A stretch of 64,000 nt of DNA, taken from the NCBI RefSeq assembly GCF_013141725.1, contig NZ_WHNZ01000061.1:434001-498000 (forward strand). The letters run 5' to 3'. This stretch comes from Paenibacillus planticolens (GTDB taxonomy: Bacteria; Bacillota; Bacilli; Paenibacillales; NBRC-103111). The notes under the pieces were generated by a model. That model saw only the letters and a program-made list of their open reading frames with translations. It did not search any database and was not told the DNA's origin. The position numbers were made by a program, and so were the translations under genes. Positions 9,149-18,404 of this stretch are shown here, piece by piece. Position 1 is the first letter of the stretch. Each line of letters starts with the position of its first letter.

Positions 9149-9301
9149 TTACATCGTCAGACCCTCGAGCGGCTCTTCATTACTTTGATCCTCTTCCTGT
9201 ACATCCGTGTCCATGCCGGGCCCATCGGTGACTTGTTTGTACAAAAGGTAGGCATCTACATCACCGGTCTTTGAAAAATACGTCCACGAAAAGTCTTTCA
9301 T
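9149..9301 (-). CDS. yqzL: YqzL-family small protein
   Basis: The 50-residue protein begins MKDFSWTYFSKTGDVDAYLL, which is the conserved N-terminus of the YqzL family (in B. subtilis a protein of under 50 residues between era and recO). The function is unknown. The start ATG 9301 is nine bases after GGGAGG. The second half is acidic (DTDVQEEDQSNEE) and likely disordered. Its place between era and recO is the same as in B. subtilis, which supports it being a real gene despite its size. Confidence 0.88.
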   Translation of the reverse strand: MKDFSWTYFSKTGDVDAYLLYKQVTDGPGMDTDVQEEDQSNEEPLEGLTM

Positions 9302-9397
9302 GTTCAGCATCCTCCCCATCGAACGTGATGTTCATAGGATGTGCAGAGAATGCTTCTCTATGCGGAAAATTATTGGAATACTTAGGCAATAATCGGA

Positions 9398-10297
9398 TTA
9401 ATCGTGACGGAAGCCAAGATCTTTCAACACTCTGTCTTGATTTCTCCAGTCTTTCTTCACTTTAACCCACAGTTCTAAAAAGGTTTTGGAGCCAAGCAGC
9501 GTCTCAATATCTCTGCGTGCTTGTCTGCCTATTTCTTTGAGCAAGCTACCCTGTTTGCCGATGACGATACCTTTTTGGGAATCGCGCTCAACAAAGATAA
9601 CCGCTGAAATGTGAACGACGCCATTGGATTCAACGCGCATATCCTCGATTTGAACCGCAATGGAATGCGGAATTTCTTCACGGGTCATATGCAGTATTTT
9701 CTCGCGAACTAGCTCTGCGCATACGAACTGCTCAGGATGATCGGTGATTTGATCGGCCGGGTAGTATTGAGGTCCTTCAGGCAAATATTTAATAATTTGC
9801 TCCAAAAGCGTTGTTACATTATTTCCCTTCAGCGCTGAAACCGGCACGATTTCTGCAAAATCGTATAAATCTTTGTATGCTGTAATGATCGCAAGCAGCG
9901 CTTCAGGCTGGACAAGGTCAATTTTGTTTAATACCAGAATAACAGGTGTTTCAACGTGCTTCAGCTGCTCAATAATATATCTGTCTCCGCCGCCTATGCC
10001 GTCAACAACATCGACCAGGAAAAGTACCGCGTCGACTTCCCCCAGGGTGCCGTGCGCGACTTTACTCATATAATCGCCTAATTTGGAAGTCGGTTTATGA
10101 ATTCCTGGCGTATCCAGAAAAACGATCTGGCCATTTGCTGACGTATATACGCCGTGTATCTTGTTTCTTGTTGTTTGCGGCTTGTCTGACATGATGGCGA
10201 TTTTTTGTCCGATGATTTGGTTCATCAATGTTGATTTCCCAACATTCGGACGTCCGATGATTGCGACAAAGCCTGATTTAAATTCTTTTTTAGCCAC
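9398..10297 (-). CDS. era: GTPase Era
   Basis: Era is an essential GTPase that binds the 3' end of 16S rRNA during 30S assembly. The protein is 299 residues. G1 is GRPNVGKST (about 15-23), the effector region is [12 protein letters not shown]3 is LDTPGIHKP and G4 is LNKID. The C-terminal KH domain has the [17 protein letters not shown] motif (about 240-256). It lies 6 bases downstream of cdd and upstream of yqzL-recO, the conserved arrangement. Confidence 0.98.
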   Translation of the reverse strand: MAKKEFKSGFVAIIGRPNVGKSTLMNQIIGQKIAIMSDKPQTTRNKIHGVYTSANGQIVFLDTPGIHKPTSKLGDYMSKVAHGTLGEVDAVLFLVDVVDGIGGGDRYIIEQLKHVETPVILVLNKIDLVQPEALLAIITAYKDLYDFAEIVPVSALKGNNVTTLLEQIIKYLPEGPQYYPADQITDHPEQFVCAELVREKILHMTREEIPHSIAVQIEDMRVESNGVVHISAVIFVERDSQKGIVIGKQGSLLKEIGRQARRDIETLLGSKTFLELWVKVKKDWRNQDRVLKDLGFRHD

Positions 10298-10303
10298 TTC
10301 TAC

Positions 10304-10717
10304 TTATCCTCCATTTGAATGCAAATCTTTCGTTGTAAAAGCTCCCGGCAGTAAAGCGGAAACGGTCGTTTCAGCAAAATCCCCTTTGAGATTGCCAAGG
10401 TACACGGGCATATCCGGCCCGCAAAGCTCAACCAGCACCTGACGGCAAATGCCGCATGGCGAAATGGGACCTTCCGTGTCGCCCATTACGGCAATGGCTT
10501 TAAAAGAGCCTGCTTTGTGTCCGTCAGCAATGGCGCGGAAGAGGGCCGTACGCTCAGCGCAGTTCGTCGGACCATAAGCGGCATTCTCAACATTGCAGCC
10601 GTAATGGATATGGCCGTCCGCATCGAGAAGCGCCGCTCCTACGTTAAAATTAGAATAAGGCGTGTAGGCTCTTTTCATCGCTTCTGTTGCGTGTTGAATG
10701 AGTTCTTGTCGGTTCAT
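10304..10717 (-). CDS. cdd: Cytidine deaminase
   Basis: This zinc enzyme deaminates cytidine and deoxycytidine in pyrimidine salvage. The 137-residue protein is the small homotetrameric type. It has NVENAAYGPTNCAERTA, with the catalytic Glu and the first zinc Cys, and PCGICRQVLVE, with the other two zinc Cys. Upstream in-frame codons extend the reading frame to 10768 and overlap dgkA. ATG 10717 is preferred because AAAGG lies nine bases upstream and the product then starts at the usual MNRQELIQ position. Confidence 0.96.
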   Translation of the reverse strand: MNRQELIQHATEAMKRAYTPYSNFNVGAALLDADGHIHYGCNVENAAYGPTNCAERTALFRAIADGHKAGSFKAIAVMGDTEGPISPCGICRQVLVELCGPDMPVYLGNLKGDFAETTVSALLPGAFTTKDLHSNGG

Positions 10718-10749
10718 GGCCATCATCCTTTTTATTGTTATAGTCAATG

Positions 10750-11454
10750 TTATAGCATGTTTAAACACGATAAAGCGAGTATTGTGACAGCCGCACCGAT
10801 AAGTGCGCCAAGAAAAAGCGCCGGAAACGGGCGGGTCTTTTTGTCATACAGCATTATAAATATAAGTGCGGCAAGCGTATACGCCAGCAAGGCTACAATC
10901 GTTTGTGAAACGAATATCGCAATGACGGTCGCGATGGAGAAGGCTACGGCCGTCAGCAAACTGGGGCGAACTAATTTCCCTTTGTCCGAAAACCGAGTCT
11001 CGATAACGATGACCGTTAAGATGACCAAAGCGATAAGCAGCCAGATCGTTCCCGCAGAAACTTGCGAATGACGGATTCCGGATTCGCGCAGAAGCTGATC
11101 GATCGGTTCATAGAAAACAATCATGCCAACGACGACGGCAAACCCGGCAGACACCAAGACGGACGCCGCGGCGACGTCCTTTGCGATTTTGGCTAACGGA
11201 TGGCGGTCCGGCATGGCCAGATCCACCGTCTTTTCGACAGCCGTATTGATCAACTCCGTAACAATCATTAAGGTTACGGCTAACAAAATAAACAGAATAT
11301 CCGTTTTGGGCAAACGTGCAAACAAAGCAGCCAACAAAACAAGAAAAGCAACGCAAAAATGGAACTTCATATTGCGCTGCGTATCTAAGGCATATTTGAT
11401 TCCTTCGTAGGCATACCGGAAGCTTCTGCGCCATTTACGGAAGCCGTCGGTCAT
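10750..11454 (-). CDS. dgkA: Undecaprenol/diacylglycerol kinase with extra C-terminal membrane domain
   Basis: The N-terminal 120 residues are a prokaryotic DgkA-type lipid kinase. The Glu-rich motif ELINTAVEKTVDL and the KIAKDVAAASVL helix are intact, and there are three hydrophobic segments. In Gram-positives this family phosphorylates undecaprenol for cell-wall carrier recycling. About 110 further residues follow (from about 130), with four hydrophobic helices and no recognisable motif. In particular, no PAP2 phosphatase signature is present. The total of 234 residues is nearly twice the B. subtilis length. The start overlaps the stop of ybeY by one base (TAATG), so translation is coupled. 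Confidence 0.88.
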   Translation of the reverse strand: MTDGFRKWRRSFRYAYEGIKYALDTQRNMKFHFCVAFLVLLAALFARLPKTDILFILLAVTLMIVTELINTAVEKTVDLAMPDRHPLAKIAKDVAAASVLVSAGFAVVVGMIVFYEPIDQLLRESGIRHSQVSAGTIWLLIALVILTVIVIETRFSDKGKLVRPSLLTAVAFSIATVIAIFVSQTIVALLAYTLAALIFIMLYDKKTRPFPALFLGALIGAAVTILALSCLNML

Positions 11455-11990
11455 TAGCGCGTCAAACCTGCCTTCTGCAAAATGTCCTCCTGCTTGGCGA
11501 ACATAACCTTCTCTTCTTCCTCGCTTTGGTGATCGTACCCGATTAAGTGCAAGAACCCGTGAACGAACAGGAAGCCAAGCTCACGTTCTACGGAATGTCC
11601 GTAGTCTTCAGCCTGGGCGATTGCGCGGGGGACTGAAATAATAATATCCCCAAGCGGTTCAATGAACCCTTCGGACACCGATTCGCCATCCTCTGATCCT
11701 TCCGCATCGTCCTGCTCATCATCTTCATAGTTAATCCGAATTTCGTCTTCGCCAAACTCGCTCATGGCAAAAGACAGCACATCCGTTGGTTTATCCAAAT
11801 CACGATACTGCTTATTTAACTCTTGGATAGCTTCATCGTCTACAAAAGTAAGAGCGACTTCGCCTGCTGTAACGCCTTCAAGCTCACCGGCTAACTTCAG
11901 CAGCTCCTCGATTTTCTCAATAAAGGCAGGTGTGATCTCTTTCATTTCCTGCTCGCTGCTCCACTCCAGCGTTAAATCGATACTCGCCAT
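11454..11990 (-). CDS. ybeY: rRNA maturation endoribonuclease YbeY
   Basis: YbeY is a zinc-dependent protein needed for 16S rRNA 3' maturation and ribosome quality control. The metal site HGFLHLIGYDH (HxxxHxxxxxH) is present near residue 148, and the family motif TDVLSFAM is near residue 70. An acidic insert of about 25 residues (EDDEQDDAEGSEDGES) between these is longer than usual. ATG 11990 is used because AGGAG lies ten bases upstream. A GTG at 11999 is nearly on top of that site. The gene sits between pgpH and dgkA, as in Bacillus. Confidence 0.94.
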   Translation of the reverse strand: MASIDLTLEWSSEQEMKEITPAFIEKIEELLKLAGELEGVTAGEVALTFVDDEAIQELNKQYRDLDKPTDVLSFAMSEFGEDEIRINYEDDEQDDAEGSEDGESVSEGFIEPLGDIIISVPRAIAQAEDYGHSVERELGFLFVHGFLHLIGYDHQSEEEEKVMFAKQEDILQKAGLTR

Positions 11991-12014
11991 ATCTATCACA
12001 CTCCTGTCATTTCT

Positions 12015-14243
12015 TTATGTCCCTGATTTCTTAGGAGACAATTCATTCGGATACTCAATCCTCGCATGAAAGATGCCAAGCAAGGTCTCATTTAATGTTT
12101 TGGCGACCTTATCCAGTTCCTTAAGCGTGATATCGCATTCATTGAATTGGCCGTCATCCAACCGGGACTTGATGATTTTGTGCACCATCGAATCGATCTG
12201 CTCCATCGTCGGATTGCGAAGGGAGCGAACAGCAGCCTCTACACTATCTGCAATTCCTACAATAGCCGCTTCCTTAGACTGCGCTTTGGGCCCTGGATAA
12301 CGGAAATCCTCTTCGCGGATTTCCTTCTCGCTGCCTTCTTCTTCGGCTTGTTTAACGGCCTTATGATAGAAATAGTGCAGCAATGTCGTGCCGTGATGCT
12401 GTTCCGCAATATCTCTGATCGCCTTCGGCATTTTGTAATCCTTCAGCATTTCAACGCCATCGCGGGGATGGGCGATAATGATGGATTTACTTAAGTTCGG
12501 ATCGATGCGGTCATGCGGATTTTCTATATTGGTTTGATTCTCGATAAAATAGCTCGGCCGTTTCGTCTTTCCTATATCGTGATAATAAGAACCGACCCGG
12601 CAGAGAAGCCCGTCTGCTCCGATGGATTCGGCGGCGGCCTCCGACAAATTGCCAACCATTACGCTGTGATGGTACGTGCCGGGAGTTTCCGTAAGCAGCT
12701 TGCGCAGCAAGGGATGGTTCGGATTCGAGAGCTCCACCAATTTGAGCGGTGAAAGAATGCCGAAAGCAACCTCGAAGAAAGGCAGCAGTCCGATGACGAA
12801 TACAACCGTTAATAGTCCCCCTGCAGCAGCGAATGAAAGCGACATGATCGCTTCTCTTTGCTGAAAATGATCTTCCATCAGCAGCATCGAGGTGATCGTG
12901 AGCATCGAGAAGAAGGCAATCATGAGTCCCGCTTTCAAAATGGTTGCACGCTGGCTTGCACGTTGAATCGTGAACACCGCGCTAAAACAAAGAACCAAGG
13001 ACACTAAGCCGTAACGGAAGTCAAAAAGAAGCGTATGCTCCGTATTAAAAATAATACTTGCCATCAAAGAGAATAAGACCGATGAAATAAAAGCCAGCGG
13101 CGCATCCAGCAAAATGGCAATTAAAATGCTTCCTAACGCAGTCGGAGCCAAATAACCGATAAACGGATAGTCCAAATTTTGGACAAGCGAAATGATTTTC
13201 ATACATGTAATATTGATGACAAAAATCAAAATCAGCATGAGCAGCTGAGAATTGTTGTATTTGATTGCAAGCAGGCTTTGCCGGACAAACATAGATACGA
13301 CAAAAGACAATAAGGCAGAAAGAATACTTAGACCAATCTGGGGCAAGTGATTCGCTTTGCTCTTGAGCAGCTCCAGTTTGTCCAATCTGGCATAAATCTC
13401 TTCCGTGATGACGTCTCCAACCTTGACTAGCACATCATTTTTGTTGATATATACCGGCTTCACGTTTTCTCTAGCTTGTCCTTTGGCATCATCCGTGCCC
13501 TTCTGATCAAAGAACTTATTCGGCGTGATCACCGCTCGCGCGATCTCTGTCACCATTTCACGCATCGTATTCTTCGCGAGATTGGACGTGTTTACCACTT
13601 CCGCGACTTTCGCCCTTGCCGTCTGTGCGTCAAGAATCTGATCGTTCATCAGCTTCGTAACGATATCTTTGGTAACAGGGCGCATGGCAGCCAAGTCCTC
13701 TTTGCTCAATCGCGGAAGCTTAAAGTAAGCTTCTTCAGGCAGCGGGTACTGCTGTTCGGCAAGCCCTTGCTGTATTTGCTCAATCAACGTCTCGTTATAC
13801 TGACCGCTGGTGCTGAGCGATTTGATCGACTGATTTTCCATATCGCTGATTAACTGGGGAATCACACGGCGGAAAATGCTTACTTTATCATCGAACTTTA
13901 CTTCTTCATCCGCATTAATCTGCAATAATTTATCATAAATGGCGTCGACTATCGTATCATTCTTGAGATTCACAATGCGGTATACAGGCTGAACGCGTTT
14001 GGCAGCGTCTTCTTTCGCTTGTTCCGTCGCAATGGCGTTCTCAATCTGCCTTGGCGCATAAATCGTTGTTTCACTGGTTGTTCCCAGTTCGATATCATAA
14101 ACTTGAGGAACGAGTTTCGCATATAGAGAAATATAGAAAACTAAAGCCAGCAAGAGAAACAACAGTACCCGAATAGCCGTACTGTACTTCCATCCGTTCA
14201 GCTGGTAATGAAATTTACCTTTCATTTGCACTTCATTTTTCAT
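12015..14243 (-). CDS. pgpH: Cyclic di-AMP phosphodiesterase PgpH (7TM-HD protein)
   Basis: This membrane HD-domain enzyme hydrolyses c-di-AMP. The 742 residues start with one transmembrane helix (about 22-44). An extracellular 7TMR-HDED domain extends to about 300, then a block of seven hydrophobic helices (about 305-500). The cytoplasmic HD domain follows, with HHSVMVGNLSE, YYHDIGKTKRP (the HD pair) and EQHHGTTLLHYFY. All metal-binding positions I can recognise are intact. It lies between phoH and ybeY as in B. subtilis (yqfF). Confidence 0.95.
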   Translation of the reverse strand: MKNEVQMKGKFHYQLNGWKYSTAIRVLLFLLLALVFYISLYAKLVPQVYDIELGTTSETTIYAPRQIENAIATEQAKEDAAKRVQPVYRIVNLKNDTIVDAIYDKLLQINADEEVKFDDKVSIFRRVIPQLISDMENQSIKSLSTSGQYNETLIEQIQQGLAEQQYPLPEEAYFKLPRLSKEDLAAMRPVTKDIVTKLMNDQILDAQTARAKVAEVVNTSNLAKNTMREMVTEIARAVITPNKFFDQKGTDDAKGQARENVKPVYINKNDVLVKVGDVITEEIYARLDKLELLKSKANHLPQIGLSILSALLSFVVSMFVRQSLLAIKYNNSQLLMLILIFVINITCMKIISLVQNLDYPFIGYLAPTALGSILIAILLDAPLAFISSVLFSLMASIIFNTEHTLLFDFRYGLVSLVLCFSAVFTIQRASQRATILKAGLMIAFFSMLTITSMLLMEDHFQQREAIMSLSFAAAGGLLTVVFVIGLLPFFEVAFGILSPLKLVELSNPNHPLLRKLLTETPGTYHHSVMVGNLSEAAAESIGADGLLCRVGSYYHDIGKTKRPSYFIENQTNIENPHDRIDPNLSKSIIIAHPRDGVEMLKDYKMPKAIRDIAEQHHGTTLLHYFYHKAVKQAEEEGSEKEIREEDFRYPGPKAQSKEAAIVGIADSVEAAVRSLRNPTMEQIDSMVHKIIKSRLDDGQFNECDITLKELDKVAKTLNETLLGIFHARIEYPNELSPKKSGT

Positions 14244-14283
14244 CGCGGAAGGTCATTCCTCTCTACCTGACAAACCAGCACAG

Positions 14284-15249
14284 TTACTTTTCCTTCTCCG
14301 CATTGTAGGCCACAATGATTTTCTGAACGAGCGAGTGCCTAACTACGTCCTGCTCATCAAAGTGAATAAAGCCTAGCTCTTCAATCTCATTGAGAATGCG
14401 AGCAGCCTCTACAAGCCCTGACGATTTGCCGCGTGGCAAATCAATTTGCGTAACGTCCCCGGTAATGACCATTTTGGAGCCGAAACCGAGCCGTGTCAAA
14501 AACATCTTCATTTGTTCAGGCGTTGTATTTTGAGCTTCATCAAGAATAATAAACGAATCATCCAAGGTTCTGCCCCGCATATACGCCAGAGGCGCAATTT
14601 CGATCAAACCGCGCTCCAATGATTTAGCTACCTGCTCAGGACCTAAGACATCGTTAAGAGCATCATACAATGGGCGCAAATAGGGGTCAACTTTTTCCTG
14701 CAGATCGCCTGGCAGAAAACCGAGACTTTCCCCTGCTTCGACGGCCGGGCGCGTTAAAACGATTCGTTTGACGGCACCTTCTTTGAGACGCGTAACCGCG
14801 AGTACGACTGCTAAATAGGTTTTGCCTGTTCCGGCAGGTCCTATGCCAAAAACGATATCTTTCTTTTTGATGGTCTCAACGTATTTCCGCTGTCCAATCG
14901 TTTTGACGCGAATCGGTTTGCCGCGATGCGTTGTTGTAATCTCGCCTTTGAACAGATCCAGCAGTTGATCCGCTTTCATTTGCTTAGCAAGCTCAACCGC
15001 ATATAGGATATCCCGCTCCGTTAACGTATAGTTATTACGAATGAGCTGCAAGAGAACTTCAAAAAGCTGCTGAAGCGAGTTCACTTCCGCAGCCGGCCCT
15101 TGAATCGTTATTTCGGCTTCACGCGTAAAAATTTGCGCGGCAATCTCTCTTTCAATCACATGCAGAAATTTGTCCTGAGGGCCAAACAATGCCAGCCCTT
15201 CAGCCGGATTTTTCAGTGTTAACTTTACGGATTGTGCGTTTTCTACCAA
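14284..15249 (-). CDS. phoH: PhoH-family ATPase
   Basis: This 321-residue cytoplasmic ATPase is of the PhoH/PhoL type, a family tied to RNA metabolism and usually next to ybeY. Walker A is GPAGTGKT (about residue 137) and Walker B is FIILDEAQNTTPEQM (about 240). TGDVTQIDLPRG acts as sensor motif. The N-terminal 100 residues form the KH-like domain of the family. The start is TTG at 15249, preceded by GAGGAG. It is transcribed after yqfD, six bases away. Confidence 0.95.
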   Translation of the reverse strand: MVENAQSVKLTLKNPAEGLALFGPQDKFLHVIEREIAAQIFTREAEITIQGPAAEVNSLQQLFEVLLQLIRNNYTLTERDILYAVELAKQMKADQLLDLFKGEITTTHRGKPIRVKTIGQRKYVETIKKKDIVFGIGPAGTGKTYLAVVLAVTRLKEGAVKRIVLTRPAVEAGESLGFLPGDLQEKVDPYLRPLYDALNDVLGPEQVAKSLERGLIEIAPLAYMRGRTLDDSFIILDEAQNTTPEQMKMFLTRLGFGSKMVITGDVTQIDLPRGKSSGLVEAARILNEIEELGFIHFDEQDVVRHSLVQKIIVAYNAEKEK

Positions 15250-15255
15250 CAGGTC

Positions 15256-16449
15256 TCATTCTCCTCGTATGACAATTGGTTGCTCTTCGGCGATATTTTC
15301 TTCGACTTCAAAATGCACGTCTATATAAATTTTACCATTCTCTGATTTTTCATGCAAAATTTTTTCGCCTACGAGTCTAGCATCGGCTCCTGAGGCCGCA
15401 AGCAATTTGGCTCTAGCCTGCTCCAGGCCTGTCTTCTTGGCAATCGCAGGATCAATCGGCTCCTCTACGACTTGAACTTCCATGATCTTTTCATGCAGCC
15501 ATCCGATAGGAAGCGCAAAGGTACGCCATGCCAGCGTTTTTCGCTCAGGGATCGTCTCGAAGTGTTCAAAACCAAGCTTTCCATACCCGCTGACTTGCAA
15601 GGCTCTCGACCCGAAAACAATATAATTGCGTGTAATTGTCTCACCGGAATAAGCTTTATAGGATTTCGTAAGCGGTGACTCGATTCGCGAGGTATACCAG
15701 ACGATACCCCTTACTTTGCCGCTTGCAACAACCACTTGATTATTCTGTTCATCCCCGATCGTGCCCGATATGAGCACGTCCCCTTTCTTTACATAAGTAT
15801 TCGGCTTCACCATCGGTTTCCCTTTATCGGATAATATCTCGGTCACAAGCGCATTTTTGGCAGCGACTAAATTTCTCGGATTTTTCAGATCCTTTTTATC
15901 GGGTATCGTAGCTTCAACGACTTTAATCGTAATGTGCGTACCGCGGATTTCAACGCCTACCCAGGCCGTGCCCGGCAGCAGGCTCTGTATCTCGCGTGAC
16001 AGGTCTTCCGCCTTTTTCAGCCGGAATTTCCATTGATACGTATGGATGCCCTGCTTAGATGCCGCCTGCAAAATTTCCGCTTCTGAGATGCGGTCGTTGC
16101 CCTCCACCGTTACCTGCCAGACAAGCGAAGTCAATACGTACAGAGCGATAATAAAAGCGGCAATCCCGCCCAGAAACACCTTTCTCCGCCCCAATCTCTC
16201 CATAAAAAAAGGAAGCCCGTACCGCTCAAGGACATGCATCCGGCAGCCTGTCCGTTTGAGCAGCGGCTTAAGTTTGAAAAAGTCTTTGATCAGGATATTA
16301 AGCTCAAGTTTGCCGTCATTCCCGGCTTGAATATCCCAAATGGAGAATCCCTTCTCCATCATGGGATTAATCAGCTTTTCACTTCCGGTGCCCCTTATTT
16401 GAATGCGCACATACCCGCGCAAACGGGCTATGAACATCGATTGCTTCAT
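15256..16449 (-). CDS. yqfD: Sporulation protein YqfD
   Basis: The 397-residue membrane protein belongs to the YqfD family, made in the mother cell during sporulation. A cytoplasmic N-terminal domain of about 90 residues precedes one transmembrane helix (RRKVFLGGIAAFIIALYVLT, about 88-107). A large external domain begins QVTVEGNDRISEAEIL and resembles a POTRA-like fold. The molecular function is not known. It follows yqfC by about 37 bases and probably forms a two-gene unit with it. Confidence 0.93.
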   Translation of the reverse strand: MKQSMFIARLRGYVRIQIRGTGSEKLINPMMEKGFSIWDIQAGNDGKLELNILIKDFFKLKPLLKRTGCRMHVLERYGLPFFMERLGRRKVFLGGIAAFIIALYVLTSLVWQVTVEGNDRISEAEILQAASKQGIHTYQWKFRLKKAEDLSREIQSLLPGTAWVGVEIRGTHITIKVVEATIPDKKDLKNPRNLVAAKNALVTEILSDKGKPMVKPNTYVKKGDVLISGTIGDEQNNQVVVASGKVRGIVWYTSRIESPLTKSYKAYSGETITRNYIVFGSRALQVSGYGKLGFEHFETIPERKTLAWRTFALPIGWLHEKIMEVQVVEEPIDPAIAKKTGLEQARAKLLAASGADARLVGEKILHEKSENGKIYIDVHFEVEENIAEEQPIVIRGE

Positions 16450-16486
16450 ATACGCTTACCTCCCCATCCTTAATCCTGACTTCCAT

Positions 16487-16765
16487 CTATGGCATGTATT
16501 TAACGTTGTCGATCAAGCCTTCGATAAAAACTTCTTCCGATAGGATCGCGCGAATGACCAAGTTTTTACCGAACACTTCCAGCGTCCCTTTTGTTAACTC
16601 TAGCTTTAAGTTTTCACTGGAAAAATGGAGCACGCCCCGGTGATTCTCCACATAAAGCTGTACGTTGCCGATCATCGTAATTCGCGGCAAGTCCTGCACA
16701 ACGTCCTGGGGAAGATCCAGGATTTTGGCCGTGAACTGGTTCCATTTGCGGGTCAAGCGACGCAT
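16487..16765 (-). CDS. yqfC: Sporulation protein YqfC
   Basis: The 92-residue protein belongs to the YqfC family. It has the typical basic N-terminus, the DLPRITMIGNVQLYVENHRG motif and the beta-rich second half EVFGKNLVIRAILSEEVFIEG. The function is unknown. In Bacillus it is expressed with yqfD in the mother cell. It is the first gene after a terminator, so a promoter should lie in 16766-16865, and a sigma-E-like candidate is present. Confidence 0.92.
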   Translation of the reverse strand: MRRLTRKWNQFTAKILDLPQDVVQDLPRITMIGNVQLYVENHRGVLHFSSENLKLELTKGTLEVFGKNLVIRAILSEEVFIEGLIDNVKYMP

Positions 16766-16829
16766 AGCTGGGCACTACCCCCTCTAACTAGATGATCATG
16801 GCGACAGAAAAGGCGCATAGCTTTCTACC

Positions 16830-16859
16830 AAATTATGCGGATGGCATCGGATTTATGTG
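16830..16859 (-). promoter_or_regulatory. Candidate sigma-E-type promoter for yqfC-yqfD
   Basis: The minus strand has CACATAA (16853-16859) as a -35-like element and CATAATTT (16830-16837) as a -10-like element about 15 bases apart. This resembles the mother-cell sigma-E pattern, with ATA in the -35 and CATAnnnT in the -10. The match is partial. The support is mostly that yqfC/yqfD are sporulation genes. Confidence 0.35.
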
Positions 16860-16861
16860 AA

Positions 16862-16920
16862 AAAACTGGAAAACAAAGAGCGCCCTCCCCGATAACTCGG
16901 GGGGACGCTCTCTGTTTTCG
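16862..16920 (-). terminator. Terminator after the single-TM hypothetical protein gene
   Basis: A long stem pairs GAAAACAAAGAGCGCCC with GGACGCTCTCTGTTTTC around a C/G-rich apex. On the minus strand it is followed by a T-rich run. It begins 4 bases after the stop at 16925 and ends the nfeD-floA transcript. Confidence 0.8.
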
Positions 16921-16924
16921 TTTG

Positions 16925-17383
16925 TTACCTACGGTGAGGTTTTTTTGACCTTGGAGGGCCCAAAATTTCGGCCCATACCACACCTTGAAGGAGCTGCTCT
17001 TGAGTGGGCGACTCAGGAAATGGACTTGCCGCCGTAAGGTCGCCTGCATAGACAGACTTCCCTTCCGCTTGCGCCTGTTTAGACGAACCGTAAGGAGACG
17101 GCTTCGTCTTCGGACCGGTGGCTGCGGACGGCACGCCACTAGGACGACCGAACTCGTCCCGTACGCCTTCCGATGGTTGGGGTGGCCCAAACCCCTTCTG
17201 ATTCGATTTACCCGCTTCAGGACGGCGCTGAGCCTGGCCTGGAGCCTCGCCGAACGAGGGCATGCCCGTTCTCGGCGCATTTTGACGCGCACGGCGCCCT
17301 TTGTTCTGAATTTGATATAAAAAGGTTAACCCGATAATAACCAAGTACCAGTTTTTAAATAAAAATGCAAGGAGTTGTTCCAT
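16925..17383 (-). CDS. Hypothetical single-pass membrane protein, low-complexity
   Basis: This 152-residue protein is not recognised as a named family. One N-terminal transmembrane helix (about residues 10-24, NWYLVIIGLTFLYQI) is followed by a basic segment and about 90 residues rich in Pro, Gly, Ser, Gln and Lys that are probably disordered. The last 25 residues (QLLQGVVWAEILGPPRSKK) look ordered and would be the part to compare. It follows floA by 16 bases and is the last gene before a terminator, the position of yqfB in B. subtilis. I see no clear similarity to YqfB. Confidence 0.7.
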   Translation of the reverse strand: MEQLLAFLFKNWYLVIIGLTFLYQIQNKGRRARQNAPRTGMPSFGEAPGQAQRRPEAGKSNQKGFGPPQPSEGVRDEFGRPSGVPSAATGPKTKPSPYGSSKQAQAEGKSVYAGDLTAASPFPESPTQEQLLQGVVWAEILGPPRSKKPHRR

Positions 17384-17399
17384 GCTATCACCTCATGGG

Positions 17400-18392
17400 C
17401 TATGAGTCTTTGTCGCTCTTGCCTTCGCCCATCTTACCGAGCGTTGAACGCATTTGAGTATCTGCATCGATATTTTTGAAATTCATATAGTCCATAACGC
17501 CAAGTTTCCCGCTGCGAAGCGCCTCTGACATGGCAAGAGGCACCTGAGATTCCGATTCAACAACCTTGGCCCGCATCTCAACAACCTTAGCCTTCATCTC
17601 CTGCTCGGCCGCAACTGCCATTGCTCTTCTTTCTTCCGCTTTCGCCTGAGCGATACGCTTATCGGCTTCCGCTTGCTCGGTTTGCAGATGGGCACCGATG
17701 TTTTTCCCTACATCCACGTCCGCAATATCGATGGACAAGATTTCAAAAGCCGTTCCGGCATCCAAGCCTTTCCCCAAAACAGTGCGGGAAATCAGATCCG
17801 GATTCTCCAGAACGTCCTTGTGCGAATCGCTGGAACCGACCGTCGTGACAATCCCTTCGCCGACACGGGCAATAATCGTTTCTTCGCCGGCGCCGCCGAC
17901 TAAACGTTCAATATTGGCACGTACGGTCACTCTGGCAATAACCTTCACTTCAATTCCGTTTTTAGCAACGGCAGAAACATTAGGCGTTTCGATAACACGC
18001 GGATTGACGCTCATCTGAACGGCCTGAAGCACATCACGGCCCGCCAAATCGATGGCTGCCGCGCGCTCGAACTCCAAATGAATTTTGGCGCGGTGCGCTG
18101 CAATCAAGGCATTAACGACTCTGTCGACGTTACCGCCTGCAAGAAAGTGACTCTCTAATTGGTTGATGCTGAGATCGATACCCGCTTTTGTCGCTTTGAT
18201 CAGCGGATTAACGATCCGGCTAGGCGTTACGCGGCGCAGTCTCATGGCAATCAAAGTAATAATACTGATGCGCACCCCTGATGCAAGCGCAGAAATCCAC
18301 AGCATCACTGGAACAACGCTAAGCAGTATGGATAGTGCAATAATGATGATTGCCGCAAGCAGCACCAAATATAGTCCCGGTTCGATATTCAT
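17400..18392 (-). CDS. floA: Flotillin-like protein FloA
   Basis: FloA scaffolds functional membrane microdomains. The 330-residue protein has an N-terminal membrane-inserted hairpin (about residues 5-35), a PHB/SPFH-type domain (about 60-220) and a long Ala/Glu/Lys-rich coiled coil ([19 protein letters not shown] and following). It ends in a short polar tail. The gene lies 12 bases after nfeD, the usual partner in the SigW-controlled yqeZ-yqfA unit of B. subtilis. Confidence 0.96.
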   Translation of the reverse strand: MNIEPGLYLVLLAAIIIIALSILLSVVPVMLWISALASGVRISIITLIAMRLRRVTPSRIVNPLIKATKAGIDLSINQLESHFLAGGNVDRVVNALIAAHRAKIHLEFERAAAIDLAGRDVLQAVQMSVNPRVIETPNVSAVAKNGIEVKVIARVTVRANIERLVGGAGEETIIARVGEGIVTTVGSSDSHKDVLENPDLISRTVLGKGLDAGTAFEILSIDIADVDVGKNIGAHLQTEQAEADKRIAQAKAEERRAMAVAAEQEMKAKVVEMRAKVVESESQVPLAMSEALRSGKLGVMDYMNFKNIDADTQMRSTLGKMGEGKSDKDS

Positions 18393-18404
18393 TCCTTTTT
18401 CCTC

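Noticed and set aside
10750-11454. DgkA-PAP2 fusion
   Set aside because: No PAP2 phosphatase motifs can be found in the C-terminal half.
16825-17292. 155-codon Arg-rich frame on the minus strand
   Set aside because: It runs through the terminator at 16862-16920 and overlaps the better-supported membrane protein in another frame.
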